Source: Bacillus sp. FJAT-22090
GTDB taxonomy: Bacteria > Bacillota > Bacilli > Bacillales_A > Planococcaceae
Assembly (NCBI RefSeq): GCF_007676755.1
Contig: NZ_VEBK01000006.1
Location: forward strand, 97,580-161,579
Length of the DNA: 64,000 bases
Reading direction: 5' to 3'
Part shown: positions 22,296 through 31,051 of the stretch, piece after piece
Position numbering within the stretch: the first letter of the stretch is position 1
Layout: each line of letters begins with the position of its first letter
Position numbers and translations under genes: made by a program
The notes under the pieces: generated by a model
The model's database searches: none
The model's input: the letters and a program-made list of their open reading frames with translations, nothing else
What the model was told of the DNA's origin: nothing

Positions 22296-22454
22296 TTATG
22301 GCCTTTCTGGACAATTCCCTTTACTATCACATTTCGGCGGCGGCGGTGGTCCGTCACCTTCACTCACGTTCATGGCACTTGCTCCGCTAGCCGATGAGAA
22401 ACTCAAAATCAATAAAATACCCAAGATTGAAAACATTGACTTTTTCTTTTTCAA
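22296..22454 (-). CDS. Small secreted peptide precursor B (52 aa, polyproline, CxxxxxC)
   Basis: The 52-residue product starts at TTG with GGAGAGG seven bases upstream. The signal peptide (MKKKKSMFSI.., ending SASGASA) is nearly the same in design as that of the peptide gene downstream. The mature part is about 25 residues: NVSEGDG, then PPPPPK and CDSKGNCPERP. Both mature peptides share an acidic/Gly stretch, a Pro run and a Cys pair, while their sequences differ. This suggests duplication with fast divergence of the mature part. Function is unknown. Confidence 0.75.
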   Translation of the reverse strand: MKKKKSMFSILGILLILSFSSASGASAMNVSEGDGPPPPPKCDSKGNCPERP

Positions 22455-22563
22455 AAATTATCCTCTCCATTTCCTAAATATTTTGTTATACACTGTTATA
22501 TTCTTCACTATTTGCTAAAATCCTTTTACTTTTTTAAAAATTTTAAATTTTTCACAAATTATC

Positions 22564-22592
22564 TGTATAATATAGTAACAACCTATAGACAA
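22564..22592 (-). promoter_or_regulatory. Candidate promoter for the peptide genes
   Basis: Minus-strand TTGTCT (22587-22592), a 17-base spacer and TATACA (22564-22569) lie about 110 bases upstream of peptide gene B. Each box matches consensus at four of six positions. The rest of the gap (22593-22890) shows no gene with a ribosome binding site. Confidence 0.4.
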
Positions 22593-22891
22593 ACTCATCT
22601 TTTATACGGAAAAGTGTGAATTTGACTCGGCAAGGTCCTTCATTCACTTTCTGCTGTTCTGCCTCAGGACGTGGTTTTCTTAGTTTATCTTTCTCCTGCT
22701 AAATTTTTATAAAAATGAATAGTTTATACGAACTTTTTTAATATACTTTTGTCGTCAAGCTATAAATCTTTATCTAAAGTCTTCTCCATTTTCAATATAA
22801 AGGCATGCTCCATTTCAAGTATGAGTTTAGAATGTCCAAAGCTCCAAGTCCTAGTTGATAACAAGCATAATGTTAGCTTCAAAATGAAAGT

Positions 22892-22921
22892 AAAAAAAGA
22901 CCCTCACTATTTGTGAGGATC
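22892..22921 (-). terminator. Terminator downstream of lepA
   Basis: The minus-strand stem GATCCTCAC / GTGAGGGTC with a short AT loop is followed by seven T. It lies about 130 bases past lepA, inside the accessory segment. Confidence 0.85.
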
Positions 22922-22951
22922 TTACAAAATTATGAATGACATTAAATGATC

Positions 22952-22999
22952 TTGCCAGCATTTTTATATTCCGGTGGCAAGACGGTGGCAAACTGCTAA
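22952..22999 (+). other. Integrase-tail-like sequence with GGTGGCAA repeats beside the lepA end
   Basis: Two GGTGGCAA units lie 10 bp apart (about 22973-22991), with an opposed TTGCCA at 22952. In one plus-strand frame this reads ILPAFLYSGGKTVANC and a stop, reminiscent of the GGK.VA tails of phage-type tyrosine integrases whose genes end next to the attachment site. It lies about 50 bp from the right direct repeat. This is either a gene relic or integrase arm sites. Weak evidence. Confidence 0.35.
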
Positions 23000-23046
23000 T
23001 TTTAACTAAAATGAATAATTGAAAAAGTCGTTCCAACCATTGGTAT

Positions 23047-23078
23047 TGTTTATTTATTCGGCTCGTCCATCTTCAGTA
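23047..23078. repeat. Direct repeat at the lepA 3' end, right copy
   Basis: This copy contains the lepA stop codon and last codons and matches 21695-21726 at 31 of 32 bases. The two copies are 1,352 bp apart. Confidence 0.75.
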
Positions 23079-24879
23079 CAGCCATGAATGCTTCCTGAGG
23101 AACTTCTACTGAGCCTACTTGTTTCATACGTTTTTTACCTTCTTTTTGCTTTTCAAGAAGTTTTCGCTTACGAGAAATATCTCCACCGTAACATTTTGCT
23201 AATACGTTTTTACCGATTGACTTAATCGTAGAACGAGCAACAATTTTTTGTCCAATTGCAGCTTGTACTGGTACTTCGAACTGTTGTCTAGGAATTAAGG
23301 CTTTTAACTTCTCTACAATTACTTTTCCACGCTCGTATGCAAAGTCTTTATGCACGATAAAACTTAAAGCATCGACTTTTTCGCTGTTGAGAAGAATATC
23401 CATTTTCACTAGTTTCGATTCTTTATATCCGATTAGTTCATAGTCAAAAGAAGCGTATCCTTTTGTACTAGATTTTAATGCATCAAAGAAGTCATACACT
23501 ATTTCTGAAAGTGGAATTTCATAAATAATATTAACGCGAGCAGAAGATAAGTAATCCATCGTGATAAAGTTTCCACGTTTGCGCTGACATAGTTCCATAA
23601 CCGAGCCAACGTAATCCTCTGGAACCATGATAGAAGCTTTTACATAAGGCTCTTCTATTTTGTCTACTTTTTGTATTTCTGGCATCATCGAAGGATTATC
23701 TACTTTGATCGTTTCACCACTTGTTAACTTCACGTCATAAATAACACTTGGCGCTGTAGTGATTAAATCAATTTTAAATTCACGTTCAATACGCTCTTGT
23801 ATTATTTCCATATGAAGCAACCCTAAGAATCCACAACGATATCCAAATCCTAATGCTTGGGATGTTTCCGGTTCGAATTCTAATGCTGAGTCATTCAGCT
23901 CTAATTTCTCAAGCGCATCACGTAAATCGACATACTTAGAGTTATCGATTGGATATAATCCACAGAATACCATTGGATTCATTTTACGATAGCCTGGAAG
24001 GGCTTCGGCCGCCGGATTGGATGCTAATGTAATCGTATCCCCTACACTAGAATCTCCTACATGCTTCATGGATGCTGTTAAAAATCCTACGTCTCCAACT
24101 GTAAGTTCAGAACGCATAGTAGCTTTAGGTGTAAATACGCCTGTTTCCACTACTTCAAATTCTTTGCCAGAAGACATCATTCTAATTTTATCCCCAGGTT
24201 TCACTGTACCTTCAACGATTCGAATATAAACGATTACCCCTCGGTATGGGTCAAATAACGAGTCAAATATCAAAGCTTTAAGCGGTGCTGAAGGATCTCC
24301 TGTTGGCGCTGGGACTTTCTCTACGATTTGTTCTAAAATTTCCTCAATCCCTATTCCTGCTTTTGCGGAAGCGTGTACTGCTTCGGATGCATCGAGACCG
24401 ATAACCTCTTCCACTTCTTTTTTTACACGTTCTGGGTCGGCAGCAGGTAGGTCTATTTTATTGATGACTGGCAAAATTTCCAAGTCATTATCCAATGCTA
24501 AATAAACATTAGCTAAAGTTTGAGCTTCAATTCCTTGAGCAGCGTCGACTACTAATATGGCCCCTTCACAAGCAGCTAAACTTCTAGAAACTTCATACGT
24601 AAAATCGACGTGACCTGGTGTGTCGATTAAATGGAAGATGTATTCCTCTCCATCTTGCGCTGTATATGTCAATTGAACAGCATTCAATTTAATTGTTATT
24701 CCGCGTTCTCGTTCTAGGTCCATCGAATCGAGTAATTGACTTTGCATTTCTCGAGATGTTACCGTCTGTGTTTTCTCTAATATGCGATCCGCAAGTGTTG
24801 ACTTCCCGTGGTCAATGTGAGCGATAATCGAAAAGTTACGTATTTTTTTCTGTCGTGCTAGTCTCTCTTCATGATTCAT
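23050..24879 (-). CDS. lepA: Elongation factor 4 (LepA)
   Basis: LepA is a ribosome-binding translational GTPase implicated in initiation/30S biogenesis and back-translocation under stress. The 609-residue protein has G1 [10 protein letters not shown]3 DTPGHVDF and G4 [11 protein letters not shown]-like domains, and the LepA-specific C-terminal domain (about 480-600) ending [12 protein letters not shown]. It is full length even though its 3' end seems to have served as an integration site. An extended -10 promoter precedes it. Confidence 0.97.
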   Translation of the reverse strand: MNHEERLARQKKIRNFSIIAHIDHGKSTLADRILEKTQTVTSREMQSQLLDSMDLERERGITIKLNAVQLTYTAQDGEEYIFHLIDTPGHVDFTYEVSRSLAACEGAILVVDAAQGIEAQTLANVYLALDNDLEILPVINKIDLPAADPERVKKEVEEVIGLDASEAVHASAKAGIGIEEILEQIVEKVPAPTGDPSAPLKALIFDSLFDPYRGVIVYIRIVEGTVKPGDKIRMMSSGKEFEVVETGVFTPKATMRSELTVGDVGFLTASMKHVGDSSVGDTITLASNPAAEALPGYRKMNPMVFCGLYPIDNSKYVDLRDALEKLELNDSALEFEPETSQALGFGYRCGFLGLLHMEIIQERIEREFKIDLITTAPSVIYDVKLTSGETIKVDNPSMMPEIQKVDKIEEPYVKASIMVPEDYVGSVMELCQRKRGNFITMDYLSSARVNIIYEIPLSEIVYDFFDALKSSTKGYASFDYELIGYKESKLVKMDILLNSEKVDALSFIVHKDFAYERGKVIVEKLKALIPRQQFEVPVQAAIGQKIVARSTIKSIGKNVLAKCYGGDISRKRKLLEKQKEGKKRMKQVGSVEVPQEAFMAVLKMDEPNK

Positions 24880-24908
24880 ACTTGTTCACTCCTAATTAAA
24901 CTACTTGC

Positions 24909-24917
24909 ATTATAACA
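24909..24917 (-). promoter_or_regulatory. Extended -10 promoter of lepA
   Basis: Minus-strand TGTTATAAT gives a perfect -10 with a TGn extension. The -35 region is poor (TTTTTA), as is common for extended -10 promoters. It lies about 30 bases upstream of the lepA ATG. Confidence 0.65.
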
Positions 24918-25123
24918 GATAAAGATTTGTTTAAAAAATATTTCTATGTACACTCTAAATCATTTTATTTTATAAAAGTGGCTCTACGAAAAAATATATA
25001 TTTGGCAACTTATTGTTTAATATAGGTTGTGAGCTAGGAAAGTTAATATTAATAATTTTTGCCAGAATTTAATCTTATCAAAATCCCGTACATAATACAA
25101 TCTACCAATAGATTTTCCATACT

Positions 25124-25165
25124 AAAAAAGAGGTAAGCCATTTAAAATTTGCCTCACCTCTTTCT
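25124..25165 (-). terminator. Terminator of gpr-spoIIP
   Basis: The minus-strand stem ACTAGAAAGAGGTGAGGC pairs imperfectly with GGCTTACCTCTTTTTTAGT. It lies just after the spoIIP stop codon and ends in a T run. Nothing else is visible in the rest of the 24.88-25.17 kb gap. Confidence 0.85.
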
Positions 25166-25172
25166 AGTATAT

Positions 25173-25973
25173 TTATGATGGTAAATCTTCATTTAACATA
25201 TTGGATAACGCTTTTGCTAAAATCGCAATTGATCGATTTATTTCTTGCTCGTTGTTATCTATACCACCAAGTTCTACATTAAGTAAATTTGGGGAAAGAT
25301 CTTGATTGTATACACCATCTACTCCTTTACCTTCTTTAGGTAATATCCCTCGCGATATTCCGGGTACTAATTTATTTAATTGGTTTGAGAGATTTTGGGC
25401 AAGTTGCTCGTTCCATCTATAGTTTGGGTGCTCTCGGCCAATAACGAATATAAATTTAGCATAACTTTCTTCTCCACTTTTAAGCGTCGTCACATTTGCT
25501 TTTGCAGAATCTCTGTGAATATCTAAAATAATATCATATTTATTTTGTCCTATCGCATTTTGAACTAAAGGACGTATTGAATTATAGTCATCCATTTCTT
25601 TCTTATTGTAGTTTTCTAAAAAAGTAGCCTCTAATTGCTGAAAAGCAAACTGGAGATTAATTTGTTCTTGGAAAGTAGTAATATTACTAATTGGATGATA
25701 AATTGCGATTTTTTCACCTTTGGCCGCGAGTATAGGCTGAAAAGCTTCTTGTGAATGAGTAAAATAAACAAATGCTTTTTTTGGCTCTATTATTTCTTGA
25801 ACGACTGGTTGTTTATCCAATTGGGCCGCGTACACTACTGGTATGTCTTCTTTTTTCTTTTCTTCCTGTTCCGTTTGACCAGTTAATAGAGGCGTTTGGA
25901 TAGTAGCAATAATAATAGGGGCTAAAAATAAGAGTATTAAAATGCTTGTTAAGTTCTTCAGGGATTTAGACAT
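25173..25973 (-). CDS. spoIIP: Stage II sporulation protein P
   Basis: SpoIIP is a peptidoglycan amidase/endopeptidase that acts with SpoIID and SpoIIM during engulfment. The 266-residue protein has an N-terminal membrane anchor (about 8-27) and the SpoIIP domain with FVYFTHSQEAF, DIILDIHRDS and NVELGGIDNN, which hold the metal-site His/Glu residues. It is clearly shorter than the Bacillus subtilis protein (about 400 residues), mainly before the catalytic domain. The ATG at 25973 has GGAGAGTG six bases upstream and is preferred to a GTG six codons earlier. It lies downstream of gpr. Confidence 0.92.
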   Translation of the reverse strand: MSKSLKNLTSILILLFLAPIIIATIQTPLLTGQTEQEEKKKEDIPVVYAAQLDKQPVVQEIIEPKKAFVYFTHSQEAFQPILAAKGEKIAIYHPISNITTFQEQINLQFAFQQLEATFLENYNKKEMDDYNSIRPLVQNAIGQNKYDIILDIHRDSAKANVTTLKSGEESYAKFIFVIGREHPNYRWNEQLAQNLSNQLNKLVPGISRGILPKEGKGVDGVYNQDLSPNLLNVELGGIDNNEQEINRSIAILAKALSNMLNEDLPS

Positions 25974-26028
25974 GGATTCCACTCTCCTCACACAATCGTA
26001 TGTGGGAAAGTGGAATTTTAGAACGACA

Positions 26029-27042
26029 TCATCTACTCGTTATCCATGTTTCTAAGCTGTTAGATAATAAATGCGCATATTGTTCTACCCATGCATCCGT
26101 TTCTTTTGGTGTTACAAATAGAGATGGATTTTTTCCTACAAAAACCTCTTCAAATAATTTTCTTTTTTCATCTGTTGGCCAAGTGACCCATTCTCCAAAG
26201 ATTGGTTGTAACACTTTTTTGTCAATTGTTGGTTTTTTACTAGAAACCATCGGAGTGACGGCTAATGCTGAGGACGGACTTCCCTTCTCTTCTATCTTTG
26301 ATGCAATATAGTGAATAACTTGTTCCATTGCATCTGCATATAAAACTGGGCCGTCCACAACCATTGGTATCCCAACTGCAGTAACAGGAACGCCGTATAC
26401 TTCCTCAGAAACTTCTTTACGTTGATTTCCAACTCCTGATCCAGGATGTATACCCGTGTTGGTAAGTTGAATTGTTTTGCAAAGTCGTTCACTATTTCTA
26501 GCAGCAAGCGCATCTAAAACAATGATTAAATCGGGCTTAAATGTATTACTTATTGCTTCTATAAAGTCGCTAGTTTCTAAACCAGTTTGACCTGTTACAC
26601 CAGGGGCATACATAACGACCTTTATATGTTCTTCTGAAGTCAACGCGGAGTTTTGTAATATCTCAATAGCTTTAGGACCTATTGCATCTGGTGTGATCAA
26701 TGCATTACCAAGTCCAATTATTAGGATTTTGGATGACTTCGTTAATTTAATATCTTTATGCATTTCTTTTAACTTATCGATGAATATTCTTTCCAAGTGT
26801 TGAAAGCTTTGATCATCATCTGGACTAACAGTTAAGTCCGTTAATGTAATATATTTTCCTTTCTTCTTTCCTAGTTCCTTTTCTCCGTTTTCGTCTACTT
26901 CAATAGAGGTTACTAGTACTGCCCCTTCCCTACTTTCATCAAATTTAATACCCTCTGATTTTTTTAATGTATTCTTATCTTCTTTTGAACGATGTCTAAC
27001 CATTTCATCCGATTCATCTAATAAATCCGTTCTTCCCCACAT
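26029..27042 (-). CDS. gpr: Germination protease GPR
   Basis: GPR degrades small acid-soluble spore proteins at germination and is made as a zymogen in the forespore. The 337-residue protein has the N-terminal propeptide region with RTDLLDES near its start. Family segments include KILIIGLGNALITPDAIGP, APGVTGQTG, IVLDALAAR and THPGSGVGN-like IHPGSGVGNQRK. GGAGGTGA lies five bases before the ATG at 27042, which is preferred over a start five codons upstream. A sigma-G-like promoter precedes it. Confidence 0.95.
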   Translation of the reverse strand: MWGRTDLLDESDEMVRHRSKEDKNTLKKSEGIKFDESREGAVLVTSIEVDENGEKELGKKKGKYITLTDLTVSPDDDQSFQHLERIFIDKLKEMHKDIKLTKSSKILIIGLGNALITPDAIGPKAIEILQNSALTSEEHIKVVMYAPGVTGQTGLETSDFIEAISNTFKPDLIIVLDALAARNSERLCKTIQLTNTGIHPGSGVGNQRKEVSEEVYGVPVTAVGIPMVVDGPVLYADAMEQVIHYIASKIEEKGSPSSALAVTPMVSSKKPTIDKKVLQPIFGEWVTWPTDEKRKLFEEVFVGKNPSLFVTPKETDAWVEQYAHLLSNSLETWITSR

Positions 27043-27059
27043 ATAATTCACCTCCAAAT

Positions 27060-27089
27060 TAGTTTGGACGATGTGTCAAGTAAATATTC
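27060..27089 (-). promoter_or_regulatory. Candidate sigma-G promoter of gpr
   Basis: Minus-strand GAATA (27085-27089), an 18-base spacer and CAAACTA (27060-27066) resemble the sigma-G consensus (gAATA.. and CATAMTA). This fits forespore expression of gpr. Confidence 0.55.
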
Positions 27090-27102
27090 TTGCATTTATA
27101 TA

Positions 27103-27131
27103 TTGCAATTTGTTTTTTCGTTTGTTAAAAT
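27103..27131 (+). promoter_or_regulatory. Sigma-A promoter of rpsT
   Basis: TTGCAA (27103-27108), a 17-base spacer and TAAAAT (27126-27131) lie about 65 bases upstream of the rpsT ribosome binding site. The promoter is divergent from gpr. Confidence 0.75.
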
Positions 27132-27202
27132 AATGCTTGTTGTATTAGACAGTTTCAACAAAGAAAAGTATCATCTCGAGACTATTTTAGGAGGTGAAAG
27201 AT

Positions 27203-27451
27203 ATGCCAAATATTAAATCTGCAATTAAACGTGTTAAGAAAAATGCAACTTTAAACGCTCAAAACGCAACTGCTAAATCAGCTATGCGTACTGCTGTGAA
27301 AAAAGCGGACACTGCTGCACTTAACAACGACGAAAACGCAAAAGAACTTATTAAATCTGCTATCCAACAATTGGAGAAAGCGGCTTCTAAAGGTTTAATT
27401 CATAAAAACGCAGCTACTCGTAAGAAAGCTCAATTAATGAAAAAAGCGTAA
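27203..27451 (+). CDS. rpsT: 30S ribosomal protein S20
   Basis: S20 is a helical 16S rRNA-binding protein of the 30S body. The 82-residue product begins [14 protein letters not shown] and is rich in Lys and Ala, as expected. AGGAGGTG lies six bases before the ATG at 27203; an ATG three codons earlier overlaps the spacer and is rejected. It is one of the few plus-strand genes, convergent with holA and sharing a bidirectional terminator. Confidence 0.97.
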   Translation: MPNIKSAIKRVKKNATLNAQNATAKSAMRTAVKKADTAALNNDENAKELIKSAIQQLEKAASKGLIHKNAATRKKAQLMKKA

Positions 27452-27456
27452 TAATA

Positions 27457-27488
27457 AAAGACTGCCCGAATCTAATCGGTCAGTCTTT
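27457..27488. terminator. Bidirectional terminator between rpsT and holA
   Basis: The stem aaagactg / cagtcttt has an inner cccga/tcgg helix, with A and T runs on either side. It can end both convergent transcripts. Confidence 0.85.
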
Positions 27489-27517
27489 ATTTATTTTATC
27501 AAGTAGTTTGTATTGAT

Positions 27518-28525
27518 TTATTTCATCAAGAAAAGTTCTAATATTCGATCTCGATTAATATTTAAAGTTTTTAACTGCAAATCTACTGTTGCTAAATTGT
27601 TTAAAGTTTGAAGTAATTTTTGCTCATTATGCAACATCGGATTATCAAATAACAATTTCACCCGATAAGGATGAACTTTTAGTTGATTGGCGATTTGTTG
27701 TGCATGATAGCCTTTTTTCTTTAAATGCCCTACCTGTACCATTAATCTTACTTGGGTTGCGATTAATGCATTTAATTTTAATGGATCTTCTTTGCGTTTT
27801 AAAAGGTCATGGTAAATTTCGATTGCTTCGCTTTTATTTCCCGCAAGATAAGCGCTTCCTAAAGTAAAAACATCTTGTTCTAGTGTACGAACAAGTAGTT
27901 TCCTTACAGTCTCCGTATCAATTTCTTCTTTCTCACCTACGTACGTTGCTATTTTTAAGAGTTCTGTTTGTAAATGAACTAAATCGGTGCCACCAAATTC
28001 GATGAAACGATCAATTGTCTCTTCTGACATTGTTTTGCCATGAGTAGAAAGTTCATGTAAAACCCAGCTTTTTAAATCATGGGCTTGCAAACTGGTTGCT
28101 TCAATCACATTTGCAGTTTGTTTCATTGCTTTTGTTATTTTCTTTCGCTCATCCAATTTTTCATATGGTGCAATAAAAACAGTAACAGCGGTAGGCGAAG
28201 GACTTTGCAGCCACTGTTCTAAACTAGCTGTATCATGCAACACTTTTTCTTTTCCTTTTTCAGTCGCTTTTAAAAAAAATGCATTCTTTGCAATAACAAG
28301 CTTTTTTTCAGTGAAAAAAGGAAATGTATCCGCTTCATACATTACTTCATCCACATTTTTTTCTTCCAAATCGAAGCTTATTACTTCTACTTCCCCGTTT
28401 TCGTTTAATTGTCTTTTGAGTCTTTTTAATGTTTCTTCGATAAAATACGCTTCTGTTCCATATAATAAATATACATCTGATAAATTATTATTTGCTATTT
28501 GCATCCATTTTTCTGAAATCATCAT
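27518..28525 (-). CDS. holA: DNA polymerase III subunit delta
   Basis: HolA opens the beta clamp within the clamp-loader complex. The 335-residue protein has the DNA_pol3_delta layout: an N-terminal region with LYGTEAYFIEETLKRLK, a degenerate AAA+ core and a C-terminal helical collar. Two adjacent ATG codons are present. AAGGAG spacing favours the second (28522), so residue 1 may be absent. It lies between rpsT and the competence operon, as in Bacillus subtilis (yqeN). Confidence 0.94.
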   Translation of the reverse strand: MMISEKWMQIANNNLSDVYLLYGTEAYFIEETLKRLKRQLNENGEVEVISFDLEEKNVDEVMYEADTFPFFTEKKLVIAKNAFFLKATEKGKEKVLHDTASLEQWLQSPSPTAVTVFIAPYEKLDERKKITKAMKQTANVIEATSLQAHDLKSWVLHELSTHGKTMSEETIDRFIEFGGTDLVHLQTELLKIATYVGEKEEIDTETVRKLLVRTLEQDVFTLGSAYLAGNKSEAIEIYHDLLKRKEDPLKLNALIATQVRLMVQVGHLKKKGYHAQQIANQLKVHPYRVKLLFDNPMLHNEQKLLQTLNNLATVDLQLKTLNINRDRILELFLMK

Positions 28526-28676
28526 AGATCTCCTTGCTACTTTAAGTCTGATTATAGTATAACGTAAAATTAGTGTATAATTTGTGACATTATTGAAGTA
28601 TATGAAAAAGCAAAGATTCCGTGTAGATTTTTTATAGGGTATCCTATATAATTAGGTTGAAGTAGGAGGGGTAATT

Positions 28677-28811
28677 ATGAATGAATTTGAACAAAATGTA
28701 CAGTCTAAGCGTAATGACGCAATCGACTCAGGTGTAGGTTTTGGTGTCTCCTTTGGATTTTTTACAATTATGTTCGCTATTGCAGTAATTATTGAGTTTG
28801 TTGCTCGATAA
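28677..28811 (+). CDS. yqzM: YqzM family small membrane protein
   Basis: This 44-residue protein starts MNEFEQNVQSKRNDAIDSGV and has one membrane helix (about 22-42). It matches the YqzM family in length, sequence style and position between holA and comEC. AGGAGGGG lies shortly before the ATG, and a TATAAT at 28647-28652 may be its -10. Function is unknown. Confidence 0.88.
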   Translation: MNEFEQNVQSKRNDAIDSGVGFGVSFGFFTIMFAIAVIIEFVAR

Positions 28812-28819
28812 TAACGGAT

Positions 28820-28850
28820 AAGGGTTTTGTCTAAATTGGACAAAACCCTT
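28820..28850. terminator. Bidirectional terminator between yqzM and comEC
   Basis: A near-perfect 12-bp stem (aagggttttgtc / gacaaaaccctt) with a short loop serves both convergent genes. Confidence 0.88.
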
Positions 28851-28858
28851 TTCTCTGT

Positions 28859-31051
28859 TTACGGAGCTGTAACAAGCATTTCCCCATTTTTCGTCCATTC
28901 GACTTCAATAGTACCATCTTTACCAGTCTGTAAAAAAGGAATGTGAAGGGAATTTAAGCGTCCGACCACATCCGAATGCGGGTGTCCGAATCTATTTCCA
29001 AATCCAGCACTAATGATAGAAATCGTAGGATTTGTCATTTCTAAAAAACTCTGTTCACTCGAAGTTTTACTACCGTGATGTCCAATTTTTAGTAGTGTAA
29101 TATCCTTTAGGGAGCTCGGATACCTCTTTACCAATTCCAATTCTCCTTCTTTTTCCAGGTCTCCAATAAATAATCCATGAAAATATTTATTTCGCATTGA
29201 CAGGACTAGTGAATCATTATTTCCCTCATAAGTTGTATCCATCGGAGATAAATAGTCAAACTGAAAATAATCGGATTCTATTCTATCGCCACCTCCTTTT
29301 TCCAATATAGGAATCTGTTGTTTCTTTGCTTCTTCTATTAGATCACGCATTACATTTTTTTCAAAAGAGCCTGGGGAGATATGGATTTCTTGGACTCGCA
29401 CTTCACGAAGTATTTCCTCTGCTCCTTCCATATGATCCGCATCTGCATGGGTAATAATGAGCATATCAATTTTTGTAATTCCTTTTCCTTTTAAAAATGG
29501 TACGACAACTTGTCTGCCAATTTCATATGGTTCATTCGCAGCTTTCCATGCATCCTGTTCAAAGCGTAATACCCCTCCTGTATCAATCATCATTACCTCA
29601 CTTCTATAAGGCATTTCAATTAAAATACAATCTCCTTGTCCCACATTAAGGAATGTTATTTTTGTCGAGGTCTCTAAATAAGGGTTGATATGAATCATTC
29701 CAACAGTCAAAAAAAGAAGACTGCTACTAAAAATAAGTCCTCTTTTCCGTTCCAACGAAATGAAAAATACAAAGACTGCTATATAAGCTATAATTACCAG
29801 TTGGAGTGATGGCTGCATAGGGTTCCAAACCTGATAAGGCAATTCTCCTAAGTAAAATATAAAATCACTTAATAATTTGCGAATTGGTTCATACAATCGA
29901 AAGAAAAAATTGCTTGTAGGGGCAGAAATATACGTGATTATTAAAAACAATAGATTAATAGGTAAAATGATAAAAGAAAACAAAGGGACGAACACTAAAT
30001 TTGCGAGGAAAGAAGAAATGGATATTTCATAAAACTGATAGATTAAAATAGGATAAACTATGAGCTGACAAACAGCTGTAATAATAAAAGATTGGAAAAT
30101 ATAAGACTGATTGTTTTTTAAAATTACACTTGAGTATATAAGAGAAAATGCGGCTAAATAGGACAATTGAAAACCTATTTGATAAATTATCCACGGCGTA
30201 AACAGGACAAATCCAATAATGCTTACTGAAAATGCATCATCTATTGCAATCTTTTTCTTGATTAACAAACTGATTAGTACAATTTCCGTAACAGAAACAG
30301 CTCTCCAAACAGATGGGGCCCCTCCTGCTATAAAAGCGTAGAGAGGAAGAGAGAATAGTAATAACCAATTGGCCGTTTCTCTACGAATTCCTATTCTTAT
30401 AAGAATCTCATAAAAGAGCAACACAACTAAAGCAACATGGAGCCCTGAGATGGCAAACAAATGAGTAATTCCTAATGTTCGATAGGCGTCTTGCAGGTCT
30501 GATGGCATTTGCTCTCTACTTCCGATTAATAATGCCTCTGCCTCTGATTGCAAAGAAAGCGGAAAAGTGTTTTGAATATGCTGTTTCATTTTGAAGCGCT
30601 TTTCCGCCATAAATGTAAAGAAGTTTGCTTGTTTCTCAGTTATCCTATAATTGTCTACTTCTAGTTGACCGACAGCACCATTACTTTTTATATATAGATC
30701 CATATTAAAGGCATATTGATGTGATGTAGGTCTTTTTTCCACATGCTTGGCTTCCACTTGAAATACCATGCCAGCAAGTGGGGTATTCAAAAAAAAGCGT
30801 TTTTCTTGTTCAGTGTTGATTTTCAATTGAACATACCATTTTTCATGTTCTCCTGACATAGCAAAACCTCGTATATACTGTCCATTAATTCGATAGATAT
30901 CTGTCCAAGTTATTTCCTTTACACGATTTTCACTTACTTGCTGAGGTACAACAGTTTGTATATAGAAATAAGAAAAAATCCCAAAGACAACAAAACCAGC
31001 AATAAATAGTACATGCTTTTGTTTGTATATTAACCAAGCACAAAGAATCAC
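28859..31051 (-). CDS. comEC: Competence DNA channel protein ComEC
   Basis: ComEC forms the membrane channel that takes up single-stranded DNA during transformation. From the GTG at 31051 it is 730 residues, with membrane helices at the N-terminus, an OB-like region and the Competence domain (multiple helices, about 190-430). A C-terminal metallo-beta-lactamase-like domain carries THADADHMEG and GHHGSKTSS. The GTG has no ribosome binding site at useful distance. The frame stays open for about 30 more codons encoding a hydrophobic stretch (LIYIALSVVIAAIS), so the true N-terminus is probably near 31125 at a non-standard codon. Confidence 0.88.
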   Translation of the reverse strand: MILCAWLIYKQKHVLFIAGFVVFGIFSYFYIQTVVPQQVSENRVKEITWTDIYRINGQYIRGFAMSGEHEKWYVQLKINTEQEKRFFLNTPLAGMVFQVEAKHVEKRPTSHQYAFNMDLYIKSNGAVGQLEVDNYRITEKQANFFTFMAEKRFKMKQHIQNTFPLSLQSEAEALLIGSREQMPSDLQDAYRTLGITHLFAISGLHVALVVLLFYEILIRIGIRRETANWLLLFSLPLYAFIAGGAPSVWRAVSVTEIVLISLLIKKKIAIDDAFSVSIIGFVLFTPWIIYQIGFQLSYLAAFSLIYSSVILKNNQSYIFQSFIITAVCQLIVYPILIYQFYEISISSFLANLVFVPLFSFIILPINLLFLIITYISAPTSNFFFRLYEPIRKLLSDFIFYLGELPYQVWNPMQPSLQLVIIAYIAVFVFFISLERKRGLIFSSSLLFLTVGMIHINPYLETSTKITFLNVGQGDCILIEMPYRSEVMMIDTGGVLRFEQDAWKAANEPYEIGRQVVVPFLKGKGITKIDMLIITHADADHMEGAEEILREVRVQEIHISPGSFEKNVMRDLIEEAKKQQIPILEKGGGDRIESDYFQFDYLSPMDTTYEGNNDSLVLSMRNKYFHGLFIGDLEKEGELELVKRYPSSLKDITLLKIGHHGSKTSSEQSFLEMTNPTISIISAGFGNRFGHPHSDVVGRLNSLHIPFLQTGKDGTIEVEWTKNGEMLVTAP

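Noticed and set aside
22273-22518. Plus-strand 81-codon ORF over the second peptide gene
   Set aside because: It is a mirror of the minus-strand peptide gene, with no ribosome binding site.
22851-23036. 61-codon minus-strand ORF between lepA and its terminator
   Set aside because: It crosses the lepA terminator hairpin and lacks a ribosome binding site.
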